A stretch of 45,268 bases of DNA, taken from NCBI RefSeq assembly GCF_015057185.1, contig NZ_SVEV01000029.1:1-45268 (forward strand). The letters run 5' to 3'. The notes under the pieces are model-generated. The model was not told the origin of the DNA. It worked only from the letters and a program-made list of their open reading frames with translations, and did not search any database. Of this stretch, positions 27,021 through 35,645 are shown piece after piece. The stretch comes from Pseudobutyrivibrio sp. (GTDB lineage Bacteria > Bacillota > Clostridia > Lachnospirales > Lachnospiraceae). Numbering within the stretch: the first letter of the stretch is position 1; every line of letters begins with the position of its first letter. The position numbers and the translations under genes were made by a program.

Positions 27021-30000
27021 TAGTGCTGTCTCCTTTCTGTTCCATAGTCTCTTTCATGAGCCCAATTATCTCATCATTTTTAGTTTTATCTAAGTTCATC
27101 AAATCTTTCTTTTTAAAGCCCTCAGCATTTTCATCGAAGTGGCAAATGCTTTTATAATCACAATATTTGCAGGCATCAATCTGATTTCCAACCTTTGCTG
27201 GCTGGCAATCGAATTCTCCCGCCAATATTTTTTTAGCAGTATTTGCGGCAGCAAACATACTATAATCAATAACTGTTTGCATATCATCTTTACTAACTGC
27301 ATTAGTTCTAGATGACAATACCCCTTTTTGTGTTAGCTCATAAGGAACAATGGATGATTTCAAGGTCTGATCATCATCCATTCCAACCGTGGAATCGTTT
27401 GCTCTCAAATCATTTTCGTCGGAAGAAAGAAGCCCTTCCATTTTATTTGTTTGCAGACGTTTTTCCTCTAATTCCGAGATGGTAAATCCCTCGTTTTTAA
27501 TGAATTCATTAGTCATTTTATAGTAAAGCATTGCCGCTGGATGAAGTGTGGCATTTGGAAATTTATCCTTTAGTTTTTCAAGAACAACTCCCATATATAT
27601 TGGAAGCTGCATTGAAATGCCATAATAACACTCGTCTAGGCTCAATTTATGGCCGCTAGACTTGTAATCAATAATTCGTACAGCCTTATCAATAGAATCC
27701 GTTAAATCGATTCTGTCCACCTTTCCTGTAAAATTAGCTAGCACCTCATCTGAATCAGTATCTTTGATAATGGAATTAATATCTGACTCAAAATAAGTTG
27801 GCTCAAACTCACCTCTACGTACCTGAGTAGTTATAACATCTATTGTATATCGTAAGGTTTTCTTTATCGTATTTACGATATATTTCTGAGTGCTGTCTTC
27901 TAGCGTCTGTACCTTTGGCATAGCGTCAAAGGTCTGTCCAATTGCAGCCTCTATGTATGACTCCTGTTCTTCCTGGGTAACTGTTTTCCAAGACTTGTCA
28001 TCCTCTTTTAAGCTGTCTGAGTATCTCTGCAATGCCTCATGGCAGAAATTGCCAAGGTCAATATTAGATAATTCAAATTCCTCACGTTCTTGGAGCTTTA
28101 GAATGTATTTCAAGAAGTATTTGTAGGCGCACTCATTATACAGTTCAAAGCGAGAAACTGAACCTTTTATTGTCTCATCTGAATTGAAGGCTTCGTTAAC
28201 GGCTAACATTATTTCTTTATTTACTTCTTCTTTTTCATGAACAAAGAATGCAGCCTTTACGATTTCATCTAGTTTAATATCATCATCCTTTTGGGCCCAG
28301 ACAATTAAATCCGTAAGTAATTCTTTTTCTTCAGAATTCAAAACATCAAGTCCAAATACAGCAGCTTTATTAACTAATGAAATCAAATAATCAATGGCGC
28401 TCTTTTTCGATAAAAGCCTATCCTCGTTTTTAAATTCTTCAATCTCTTCCAACCTTACAGATTTAAACATCTGCTTGATTATTCCAGTCAGATATGAAGG
28501 ATTTACACTCTTTCCTTCACCATCAACACGAGGCATAGTAATGAAGAGCTTTTCATTTGGTTTTGTTAGCATTAAATACAGATAGAATTTCTGTCTAAAT
28601 GCTCTTTGCCTATCTGAAGGCGCCAGTTCAAAGCCTGCTGCTATCAGCTGTTCTCTTTCTATTTGAGAAAGGATTCCGCCGTTTTCCACCTTCATTGGAA
28701 TTGCGTCGTCTGACGCTCCTACGCAGAATAATACCTTGATGTTAGAAAGACGTGTTCTTTCTATATCACCTACAATCACGCTATCGTTGGCTGGCGGAAT
28801 AACACCTATTGAAGCCTGAGACAATCCGGCTTTATATATGTCATGAAACTCATCCAAATCCATAAGCTCATCACCGAGAATGCCAACCATTTTATCCATA
28901 ATATTCATAATTACAGGATAAATTTGGCTATATTCTTTGGCTTTTACCGGTTTATCATTTTCCTCGTAAAGCTTCCCTCTTTGTTTTATCTTTTCTTCAA
29001 AATCAAAGCCAACAATAAGTCTATATAATTCTGTAGCAATTTCTCTGACCGTAGCTTTGCCCTTAATAGCTTTATCAAAGGCTTCAAAAGGCGCCACAAA
29101 TCGACTTCGAATACCATTTAAACGAAGTAAGTCCTCATCCTTTGAAAATGAGTTTGTTCTGATTGCAAAGGGATGGAAATATTTGTTTTTGCCACGAATT
29201 CCTGTAGCTATCAAATAGTTTTCCAGAAAATCAATATCTTCACTATCTAAATCTGTTAAGCCAGTTTTGAGAAATCTAATTACATCCTCTCTCCTGAAAT
29301 TTGAATTGAAAATATCAAAAATCGAATCAATAGCCTCCGACATTGGATGGAATAAAATTTCAGTTTTGGAATCTACGAAATAAGGAATATTGTAGTCTGC
29401 CCAAATATTTGAAAGAAGATATCTATACTGCTCCAAATTAGGCGCTACTACAGCAATATCCTTGTACCTCATTCCGCCTCTAACTAGCTTATTAATATTG
29501 ATAGCAATATATCTAAGCTCATCACGAGGACTTCGCAAACTAACTAGTTTTATAGAATCTTCTGCCAAGTCACCTTCGTATTCCTTTTTATCGTCCCTAA
29601 AAAGATTTTCCTCAAAAAATCGCAAAGCCTCATTGGAAGAAAGCCAACCATTTTTGCTGCTGACATACAAAGGCTTGTTAATTGTTGTATTTACTCTTTT
29701 AGCCAATTGAACCATTCGAATAGCAAACTCTGAAGACATTCCAAACAATTCATCCTCAGGCATTTTTTCAAATAAAGGAGTTTTTTCATCAGCAGTGATG
29801 GTAACAGCCACCTCATCACAAATTTTCAGCATCTTTTCTACCAACTGGTACTGAATAGGTGTAAACCCTGTAAATCCATCAAAAACTACAGTGGAACCGG
29901 ACACAATATCCGAATCCTCTAGCATAGAATTAAGTGTCGATAAAATGGATTCTGTGGTGACATATTTTCCTTGGATAAATTCCAAAAATGCTTTGTAAAG

Positions 30001-30483
30001 CACAAGTAAATCAGAAGCTCTAGATTTGAAGCTTTTTGACATAGTAGGAGTATCAATCATAGCCTGGAGTCTCTCTGGAGTGATATTATACTGAGTCATC
30101 TCCGAAATTAGTGATTTTACTTGGGCAATATAATTAATTCGCTTTATATTTCCCCGCAAGACTGTCAATTCACCTAAATGGTTCTCAACAAGCTTTCTAA
30201 TGACAAGGGACTTACCTGTGTCGTCAAGCACATCCTGCACAGCTGTACCAAGCTCGCTGAAAACTCTATATGCCAATCTATCAAAAGAAAGAACATCTAT
30301 GTTCATGATACATTTATTGGGATGCATAGAAACAAGCAGTCTCTGAGTGGACATAGTATACTGCTCTGGAACTATGACAAGGTAGTTCTTGTCCTTGTTC
30401 TTCATAGATTCCTTTATAATTCTGTTGTAAATATTTGTGGATTTACCGCTTCCTGAGCTACCGATTATAAGTGATAAAGACAT
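27007..30483 (-). CDS. addB: ATP-dependent helicase/nuclease subunit B (AddB)
   Basis: AddB is the partner of AddA: an inactivated helicase-like ATP-binding protein that recognises Chi and has the second nuclease domain. The 1158-residue length fits. Visible: Walker A IIGSSGSGKST (residues 6-16), VIVPEQYTM, FDGFTGFTPIQ, the nuclease motif IIDYKSSG near 970, and the four cysteines of the [4Fe-4S] staple: one in NECAYKYFL and three in DACKYCDYKSICHFD near the C-terminus. GGGAG precedes the start. The gene heads the operon addB-addA-84-residue protein-foldase, directly after the terminator of the amidohydrolase gene. Confidence 0.97.
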   Translation of the reverse strand: MSLSLIIGSSGSGKSTNIYNRIIKESMKNKDKNYLVIVPEQYTMSTQRLLVSMHPNKCIMNIDVLSFDRLAYRVFSELGTAVQDVLDDTGKSLVIRKLVENHLGELTVLRGNIKRINYIAQVKSLISEMTQYNITPERLQAMIDTPTMSKSFKSRASDLLVLYKAFLEFIQGKYVTTESILSTLNSMLEDSDIVSGSTVVFDGFTGFTPIQYQLVEKMLKICDEVAVTITADEKTPLFEKMPEDELFGMSSEFAIRMVQLAKRVNTTINKPLYVSSKNGWLSSNEALRFFEENLFRDDKKEYEGDLAEDSIKLVSLRSPRDELRYIAININKLVRGGMRYKDIAVVAPNLEQYRYLLSNIWADYNIPYFVDSKTEILFHPMSEAIDSIFDIFNSNFRREDVIRFLKTGLTDLDSEDIDFLENYLIATGIRGKNKYFHPFAIRTNSFSKDEDLLRLNGIRSRFVAPFEAFDKAIKGKATVREIATELYRLIVGFDFEEKIKQRGKLYEENDKPVKAKEYSQIYPVIMNIMDKMVGILGDELMDLDEFHDIYKAGLSQASIGVIPPANDSVIVGDIERTRLSNIKVLFCVGASDDAIPMKVENGGILSQIEREQLIAAGFELAPSDRQRAFRQKFYLYLMLTKPNEKLFITMPRVDGEGKSVNPSYLTGIIKQMFKSVRLEEIEEFKNEDRLLSKKSAIDYLISLVNKAAVFGLDVLNSEEKELLTDLIVWAQKDDDIKLDEIVKAAFFVHEKEEVNKEIMLAVNEAFNSDETIKGSVSRFELYNECAYKYFLKYILKLQEREEFELSNIDLGNFCHEALQRYSDSLKEDDKSWKTVTQEEQESYIEAAIGQTFDAMPKVQTLEDSTQKYIVNTIKKTLRYTIDVITTQVRRGEFEPTYFESDINSIIKDTDSDEVLANFTGKVDRIDLTDSIDKAVRIIDYKSSGHKLSLDECYYGISMQLPIYMGVVLEKLKDKFPNATLHPAAMLYYKMTNEFIKNEGFTISELEEKRLQTNKMEGLLSSDENDLRANDSTVGMDDDQTLKSSIVPYELTQKGVLSSRTNAVSKDDMQTVIDYSMFAAANTAKKILAGEFDCQPAKVGNQIDACKYCDYKSICHFDENAEGFKKKDLMNLDKTKNDEIIGLMKETMEQKGDSTNGAN

Positions 30484-30496
30484 TTTTTCTCCCTAT

Positions 30497-30532
30497 AAAA
30501 AACGCCCCTTTACGTTGGTAAGCAAAGGGGCG
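30497..30532 (-). terminator. Terminator of the amidohydrolase gene
   Basis: CGCCCCTTT / AAAGGGGCG stem (30503-30532) with a 12-base loop and six T on the minus strand, just before the addB ribosome binding site. Confidence 0.9.
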
Positions 30533-30547
30533 AAAAATATTAAATAT

Positions 30548-32095
30548 TTATTGTGGGAACATTCCTCTAAGCATTGTTGCCATTGAACCCATTCTAGAAC
30601 GTTGATAAGGTTTTCCTTTTAGGTACATCTCTGCCACATTAATATTTTTAAGTTCCTCTTTTGGTACTTCGTATGGATTTGCATCGAGAATCGTCAAATC
30701 GCAACTCTTTCCCATTTCGAGTGATCCACGCTCTTTTTCTTCAAATAATGAAAAAGCGCCATTAAATGTGGCCATTCTAAGGGCATCATAAACTGAAACG
30801 GACTGTTCCGGATTTTTATTATTACATGCATCATGTATCCACATAACTGGATTCGGATCAGATGCTGGGGCATCGGAATTGAAGCATACCTTAATGCCCA
30901 TATCATTAATACTCTTTAGAGGATTGATTCCCTTTGCTCTATCCTCTGAAAGTATTTCCTTAACATACTCATAAACGCCGTCCAAATGGGATAGCATAGA
31001 TGGTTGAGCTGATATCATAATATTGTATTTTGCACAGGTCTTCAATGCTGCTTTTGTAGGTAAGCTACCATGCAAAATAATATGTCTGTGGTCATATCTA
31101 GGATAATCTTCCAAAGCCATTGCAATGGCGTTAATAGCCTGCTCAAAAGCTGCATCTCCAACAGCGTGAAGCGCAATTTGATAACCAGCTCTATTGGCAT
31201 TTATACAGAATTTCTGAACGTCAACATCATTGAAATATGAAACGCCCTTGTTATTAATTGTGCAGTAATTATCTAGCAATGCCGCATCCTGATTTGCAAA
31301 TGTACCATCAAGATTTGCGAATACTACACGGTTCATTTCTTTTCTAGAAATCTTGTCAACGTTAGAGGTCTGATAAGCAGCTCTAATCTGCATACCATTA
31401 TCAAGTCCCTTTGCCACTGAACGTTCCATATCAAAATCATAGTCTCTGATAAATCCAAGTCCACTGGCAGAACAAATAAGTCCTATGCCTCGACTAGCCA
31501 AAAAGTCAGAGGTCTCTACCATGGAATCAATGACCTTTTTGGTAGAAAAACCATGTGTCAAAAACTCACAGGCTGCCAAGAAGGCTTCTTGCTTTAACTC
31601 ACCTGTAGTTTTATTGAAGCCTCTAAGGTTTTCGATTTTTGAGTATACCGCATTAATAAACATGGTATTAGCCACGCCAGAATGAGCATCATGCTTGATA
31701 ATTAAAGCAGGCTTTTCTGGACAAGCATCATCCATCTGCTCTTTTAAAATCAAATGCCCCTCTGAAACGGCAAATTCTGTAGCGCCAAACCCAACAACTA
31801 TATTTTCTTTGGTGGTAGCAGCATATTCCTTTAGTTGCTCGAGAATCTTGGCATTAGAATCTGTATCGTTAATTGGAAATAGCTTGTGTAAAACTGAGAA
31901 TCCCGAATAATGCATATGTGTATCCACAAATGCTGGGATCATAACGTTATTTCCCAATTCGATTGGCGGAACCACCTCATATTGAGTCGGAAGTTTTTCT
32001 CCAATATAGGCAATTCTTCCTTCACGTTCTACCAAATAATTAGCAACTGTGTTGTTATCATCACAAGTGATGATTGTTCCATGAAATACCTGCAT
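30548..32095 (-). CDS. Metal-dependent amidohydrolase, YtcJ-like
   Basis: The 515-residue protein belongs to the amidohydrolase superfamily (Amidohydro_3, YtcJ group). Motifs: PAFVDTHMH (the HxH metal site, near 56-64), KHDAHSG, ALHAVGDAAFEQAI, HGSLPT and the late Asp in CFNSDAPASDPNP. These enzymes hydrolyse amide, formamide or related C-N bonds; the substrate of this subgroup is not predictable. There is no signal peptide, so it is cytoplasmic. GAGGGG precedes the ATG. It follows the phosphofructokinase gene by 30 nt and ends at a strong terminator, so the two may form one transcript. Confidence 0.88.
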   Translation of the reverse strand: MQVFHGTIITCDDNNTVANYLVEREGRIAYIGEKLPTQYEVVPPIELGNNVMIPAFVDTHMHYSGFSVLHKLFPINDTDSNAKILEQLKEYAATTKENIVVGFGATEFAVSEGHLILKEQMDDACPEKPALIIKHDAHSGVANTMFINAVYSKIENLRGFNKTTGELKQEAFLAACEFLTHGFSTKKVIDSMVETSDFLASRGIGLICSASGLGFIRDYDFDMERSVAKGLDNGMQIRAAYQTSNVDKISRKEMNRVVFANLDGTFANQDAALLDNYCTINNKGVSYFNDVDVQKFCINANRAGYQIALHAVGDAAFEQAINAIAMALEDYPRYDHRHIILHGSLPTKAALKTCAKYNIMISAQPSMLSHLDGVYEYVKEILSEDRAKGINPLKSINDMGIKVCFNSDAPASDPNPVMWIHDACNNKNPEQSVSVYDALRMATFNGAFSLFEEKERGSLEMGKSCDLTILDANPYEVPKEELKNINVAEMYLKGKPYQRSRMGSMATMLRGMFPQ

Positions 32096-32125
32096 TTATA
32101 ACCCCTCCCAAAGTTCATTTATTAA

Positions 32126-33364
32126 TTATTTCTTTAGTGGTCTGTAAATATGTCTTGGTATACCATCAACCATAATTGGTGATACATCCCCTTGTATCAA
32201 TGGTCTAACATATGTAATGAAAGCTTCTGTAACATAGGTTCCATCATGTGTAATCCAATTACGAGGCACTAATTTCTCATCGTTAGCAATCTTGTGCACA
32301 TCCTTAACCTCTGTTCCACACTGATATGGATCATCAGAATGACGGATAAGTGTAACCATTTTGCCTGTGTCACCTTCATCAGCTGCAAGCACTGCGGCAC
32401 CACCTACCTGATAAGCCTCAAGGATATCAATACGAGATGCTAAGTGTGAGCCTGCTCTCTGAAGTGTAGAAAGCTCGATTGCTCTAGTTTTGCATCCTAT
32501 ATTAGCACCGATGTAATGGCAAAGATAAGCCGCTGTTCCAGTAAGCTGTTTATGATTGAATGCATCTACAAATGATACATTATCACCTAATTCACAAACG
32601 TATTTACCATCCTTTGTATGAATTCCCTCTGAAATACAAACAACAACAGATGACTGAGTTTTTAGAAGCTTTTCAACTCGTTCTTTGAATTTCTCTAAAT
32701 CAAATGGTACCTCTGGCAAATAAATTAAGTCTGGGCCTTCGCAATCCTCTCCTTTTGCAAGGATGGATGCCCCTGTAAGCCAACCAGCGTTTCTACCCAT
32801 AATTTCGACAATTGTAACTAAACCTTTAGAATATTCAAGGCAATAACTGTCTCTAATTATTTCCTTAACAGATGTACCTATGTATTTTGCTGCACTACCG
32901 TAGCCTGGGGTATGGTCTGTAAGGGCGAGATCATTATCTATTGTCTTTGGACAACCAATAAACCTTATATCTGATCCAGTAAGAATAGCATAATCTGAAA
33001 GCTTTTTGATGGTATCCATTGAATCATTGCCACCAATGTATATCAAAGCTTCGATTTCTAGCTTTTTAAGAATTTCAAAAATTTTAACATAAGTATCCAT
33101 GTCTTCATGGATTTCTGGAAGCTTATATCTGCAAGAGCCCAAATAAGCTGCCGGTGTACGTTTTAAAAGCTCAACATCCAAATCATTCTTGATGTAATCG
33201 GAAAGATCAATGTACTGCTCGTCCATCAATCCTTTGATGCCATGAAGCATACCAAAAACCTTTCCAGCTCCACGGTCCTTTGCTGTCCTGATAACTCCTG
33301 CTAAAGAAGAGTTAATTGCGGCGGTCGGTCCGCCTGACTGTCCCACAATTACGTTACCTGTCAT
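32126..33364 (-). CDS. 6-phosphofructokinase, probably pyrophosphate-dependent
   Basis: Phosphorylates fructose 6-phosphate in glycolysis. The 412-residue protein has VGQSGGPTAAINSS at the N-terminus, IGGNDSMDTIKKL and the catalytic PKTIDNDLALTDHTPGYG. Two positions tell the phosphate donor: the residue after GGN is Asp (ATP enzymes have Gly there), and the residue before TIDND is Lys (ATP enzymes have Gly). Both indicate use of PPi. Its length is also that of the long PPi-type clade rather than the 320-residue bacterial ATP enzyme. Donor specificity is inferred from these signatures. GGGAGG precedes the start; a long dyad lies upstream (33399-33443). Confidence 0.9.
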   Translation of the reverse strand: MTGNVIVGQSGGPTAAINSSLAGVIRTAKDRGAGKVFGMLHGIKGLMDEQYIDLSDYIKNDLDVELLKRTPAAYLGSCRYKLPEIHEDMDTYVKIFEILKKLEIEALIYIGGNDSMDTIKKLSDYAILTGSDIRFIGCPKTIDNDLALTDHTPGYGSAAKYIGTSVKEIIRDSYCLEYSKGLVTIVEIMGRNAGWLTGASILAKGEDCEGPDLIYLPEVPFDLEKFKERVEKLLKTQSSVVVCISEGIHTKDGKYVCELGDNVSFVDAFNHKQLTGTAAYLCHYIGANIGCKTRAIELSTLQRAGSHLASRIDILEAYQVGGAAVLAADEGDTGKMVTLIRHSDDPYQCGTEVKDVHKIANDEKLVPRNWITHDGTYVTEAFITYVRPLIQGDVSPIMVDGIPRHIYRPLKK

Positions 33365-33398
33365 TACATCTTACCTCCCAATAATTATAAGTTTTACT

Positions 33399-33443
33399 TT
33401 TCTTTAGAAAAATTATGTCATCACCCCAATTTTCCTAAAGAAA
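33399..33443. other. Long intergenic hairpin upstream of the phosphofructokinase gene
   Basis: TTTCTTTAG (33399-33407) pairs with CTAAAGAAA (33435-33443), continued by six more pairs after one mismatch, around a 13-base loop. No clean T-run follows on either strand. It could be a weak terminator of the small gene upstream or a leader structure. Confidence 0.5.
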
Positions 33444-33456
33444 TATTGAAATCTAC

Positions 33457-33717
33457 TTAATCATCATCTGGTAATTCCCTAAAATACCCTGCAATAATGT
33501 CGCACAAACACCAAATTGCTCCGCCAATAGTGGATGCGACAAATATTTTGATAATGTTAATAAGTAGAATCCCCGCCGTAAGAGTACCACCAGTAAAAGC
33601 TGTAACTAACGTATAGACTGGAATAACAAATAACCAATAACCACCTATGTATATTCCAAGTGCCGATCCAAGAATACTGATTAACGTAGCCACTGCCTTT
33701 TTCGCATTCTTTTTCAT
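33457..33717 (-). CDS. Small hydrophobic membrane protein
   Basis: An 86-residue protein with two to three membrane segments (TLISILGSALGIYIGGYWLFVIPVY, LTAGILLINIIKIFVASTIGGAIW), a basic N-terminus and an acidic C-terminus (ELPDDD). AAGGAAC lies before the ATG. I do not recognise the family. It lies between the PAP2 gene and the phosphofructokinase gene with short gaps and may belong to the carD transcript. Confidence 0.65.
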   Translation of the reverse strand: MKKNAKKAVATLISILGSALGIYIGGYWLFVIPVYTLVTAFTGGTLTAGILLINIIKIFVASTIGGAIWCLCDIIAGYFRELPDDD

Positions 33718-33774
33718 AAGAAAGTTCCTTTTTACTCTACATAGATTAATCGCTTATATTTAACTTATATTTAC

Positions 33775-34311
33775 TTAAAATGGTAGCATAATGAGACCAA
33801 AAACGCCACCCAAAATCCCATAACAAATAACGGAAATTAAAATTGCAAGAACTGCACCTGCTACAACATCCTTAATAAAATGGACTCCACCTACTACCCT
33901 AATAACAGCAAGCGCTATGCCCATAACGGATATTATAACCGCCATAATGACTGAAGTTTGAAGATAAGTCATTGAAATTAAGAAGATAGAAAAAACATGT
34001 CGGCTAGGAAAGCTACGGCCAACAGTATCTTTTTTAAGTGCTGGAATAAAGCCATAAACCTCATATGGTCTAGGCATACTAAGCCTTTTTCTAAAAATGC
34101 TAACAACAATAAAGGCAACTCCAGGTACTAAAATACTGCGATACAAAAGATTTCCACCATTCTGTGGAATAATGTATATGCCATAACCGAGATATGCCAA
34201 ATATAAAAAAACTGTAATATAAGTAATGGCCTTGTCCAACAAGCCAATTGCTGTAACAAGACCATTATTATTTTTTATTCTATTAGAAATTCCAACATAT
34301 GGAAAATTCAT
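33775..34311 (-). CDS. PAP2-family membrane phosphatase
   Basis: A 178-residue integral membrane protein with about five helices. The three PAP2 phosphatase signatures are present: KRLSMPRP (K-x6-RP), PSRHVFS (PSGH-like, with Arg in place of Gly) and RVVGGVHFIKDVVAG (SR-x5-H-x3-D-like). Family members dephosphorylate lipid phosphates such as phosphatidate or undecaprenyl pyrophosphate on the outer face of the membrane. Its substrate is unknown. The ATG begins one base after the stop of carD, so translation is coupled and no separate ribosome binding site is needed. Confidence 0.87.
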   Translation of the reverse strand: MNFPYVGISNRIKNNNGLVTAIGLLDKAITYITVFLYLAYLGYGIYIIPQNGGNLLYRSILVPGVAFIVVSIFRKRLSMPRPYEVYGFIPALKKDTVGRSFPSRHVFSIFLISMTYLQTSVIMAVIISVMGIALAVIRVVGGVHFIKDVVAGAVLAILISVICYGILGGVFGLIMLPF

Positions 34312-34312
34312 T

Positions 34313-34846
34313 CTAAGCCCCTAACAAAACATTCTGTGATGAATGTTCTTTTACTGTATTTTCGAATAAATCCCGCGCAGCAGAAACGTCCTTTCCCATT
34401 GAGAAAGCCATTTCCTCATATAATTTGCGTCCAGCAAGGCTAAGTACCTTTTCGTCAATTGCCATAACCTTTTTGCCAGCTGCAATACGCTGCCATTTAC
34501 GGATAAGAACTGTTTTTACTACAGAAGCCATAGCCTCAGGTGTGAACTCAGACATAACTTCTTTGAAACGTTCCTGAAGAACTCTCTCGTTTGGTTCTTC
34601 GATACATTTGATGTCGTCGATATTTTCAAGAATTTTAGTAAATGTTTCTGCCTCTGCTACTGGACGTAGTCTAACTGTAGATCCAGTAATTGGAGTGAAT
34701 ACCTTTGCCCCAGCTTTGAATACTGGTGACATACAGTAGTAGGTCTTGCGAGATCCCTTGCCCATAAGCTCCATATCATCAATGTCTTCAATCTGACAAA
34801 CTCCGCTACCCTCATGAACTAAATAATCGCCTACTTGATATTCCAT
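34313..34846 (-). CDS. CarD-family transcription factor
   Basis: The 177-residue protein begins with a CarD/TRCF RNA-polymerase-interacting Tudor-like domain (YQVGDYLVHEGSGVCQIEDI, KTYYCMSPVF, VFTPI, RLRPVA) and continues into a helical C-terminal domain (ETFTKILENIDDI, RKWQRIAAGKKVMAIDEKVLSLAGRKLYEEMAFSM in part). CarD proteins bind the RNA polymerase beta subunit and stabilise open promoters, often at rRNA genes. I use the ATG at 34846 with AAAGGATGG upstream; a longer frame from 34903 would add 19 Cys-rich residues unlike the family. Promoter at 34915-34923. Confidence 0.92.
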   Translation of the reverse strand: MEYQVGDYLVHEGSGVCQIEDIDDMELMGKGSRKTYYCMSPVFKAGAKVFTPITGSTVRLRPVAEAETFTKILENIDDIKCIEEPNERVLQERFKEVMSEFTPEAMASVVKTVLIRKWQRIAAGKKVMAIDEKVLSLAGRKLYEEMAFSMGKDVSAARDLFENTVKEHSSQNVLLGA

Positions 34847-34914
34847 TTTACACCATCCTTTTAATACATAACAACGAGTACCTCCACAACTACAATCTCC
34901 CACAACTATTACAT

Positions 34915-34923
34915 ATTATAACA
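34915..34923 (-). promoter_or_regulatory. Extended -10 promoter of carD
   Basis: TGTTATAAT on the minus strand matches the extended -10 consensus; no good -35 is visible, which is usual for this promoter type. Predicted 5' UTR is about 60 nt. The 34924-35038 stretch upstream holds no other feature I can support. Confidence 0.65.
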
Positions 34924-35038
34924 CGAATTTTGTCCATTAGACACAAAAAATTCACATTTGTTAATAATACCCACGTTAAGCGTTCATTTTCAGGATTATT
35001 GAGTAAAATTTACCATATAATCTGACAAATTATCGTAT

Positions 35039-35197
35039 ACCCGGCTCACAGTCGGGCGAGATATGTAAAAAAAGCTGGTAAGTATCAAGCTCTGAGTGTT
35101 GTCATAGGTGACATGTTAGTCACCGGAGACAATATCTCAGGCTTGAGACTGTAACCAGCTTTGGGTCAAAAATAAAAGGCCCGACTGTGAGCCGGGT
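35039..35197. repeat. 19-bp perfect inverted repeats; one arm is the rnpB 3' end
   Basis: ACCCGGCTCACAGTCGGGC at 35039-35057 is the exact reverse complement of 35179-35197. The right arm is functional rnpB sequence: the universally conserved ACCCGGCU (P4, 3' strand) and the P1 3' strand. The left arm is thus an inverted duplicate. The arms are flanked outside by TAT on both sides and enclose a 121-bp segment that is mostly a long hairpin. Confidence 0.9.
35067..35162 (-). terminator. Long multi-helix hairpin with T-run downstream of rnpB
   Basis: Stacked stems on one axis: AAAGCTGGT/ACCAGCTTT, CAAGC/GCTTG, CTGAG/CTCAG, TTGTC/GACAA and GGTGAC/GTCACC with a six-base loop (TAACAT on the minus strand). 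Seven T follow on the minus strand. At about 92 nt it is far longer than an ordinary terminator, so it may be a small RNA or a 3' module of the RNase P precursor that also terminates transcription. Confidence 0.75.
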
Positions 35198-35637
35198 TAT
35201 GTCATTTAAAGTAGTCATCTATCTAGGACTGCTGTTGCCAACAGCCTCAAGCGTTCAACCTAGCGCTGGCGGGCCGCGTACGCGCTTTTTAGAACTTGCT
35301 TCGGATGGGGTTTACATGGCTACCGCTGTTACCAGCGGCACGGTGGTCTCTTACACCGCCTTTCCACCCTTACTCATATGAGCGGTCCCTCGAAAAGTTA
35401 CACTTTTCTCGGTACGGGCTGTCGCCCAGTACAGCTGCAATAATACACAGATACTCAAGCCAGCTTGAATCTGTGCATTATTACAGCCATACTCCGCTCA
35501 TAGCTGAGCGGTACATTTCTGTTGCACTATCCTTGGAGTTACCTCCACCGGCCGTTAGCCGGCATCCTTGCCCTGTGAAGCCCGGACTTTCCTCTCCTCC
35601 ATCATTACAATGAAGCAGCGACTACTCATCGGACCTT
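35176..35637 (-). ncRNA. rnpB: RNase P RNA (M1-like), catalytic RNA
   Basis: The ribozyme that removes 5' leaders from pre-tRNA. Recognisable conserved regions in order on the minus strand: AGTAGTC (P2 5' strand), GAGGAAAGTCCGGGC (P4 5' strand, CR I), AGTGCAACAGAAA (CR II/III), and near the end GACTACT (P2 3' strand) and ACATAACCCGGCT (CR V, P4 3' strand). P1 can be paired as AAGGTCCGA (35637-35629) with TCGGGCCTT (35184-35176), which sets the ends. Length about 462 nt, long for the type because of an extended helix with complementary arms around 35440-35485. It starts just after the nucleoside kinase gene. Confidence 0.94.
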
Positions 35638-35645
35638 ATATTAAG

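Noticed and set aside
35039-35197. Ordinary MITE with 19-bp terminal repeats and TAT target duplication
   Set aside because: Kept only as an alternative: one arm is functional rnpB sequence conserved across bacteria, so the repeat must derive from rnpB, and a 3-bp A/T duplication is weak evidence.
35187-35613. Plus-strand ORFs of 64 and 105 residues
   Set aside because: They lie inside the RNase P RNA gene on the opposite strand; the conserved rnpB regions explain the sequence.
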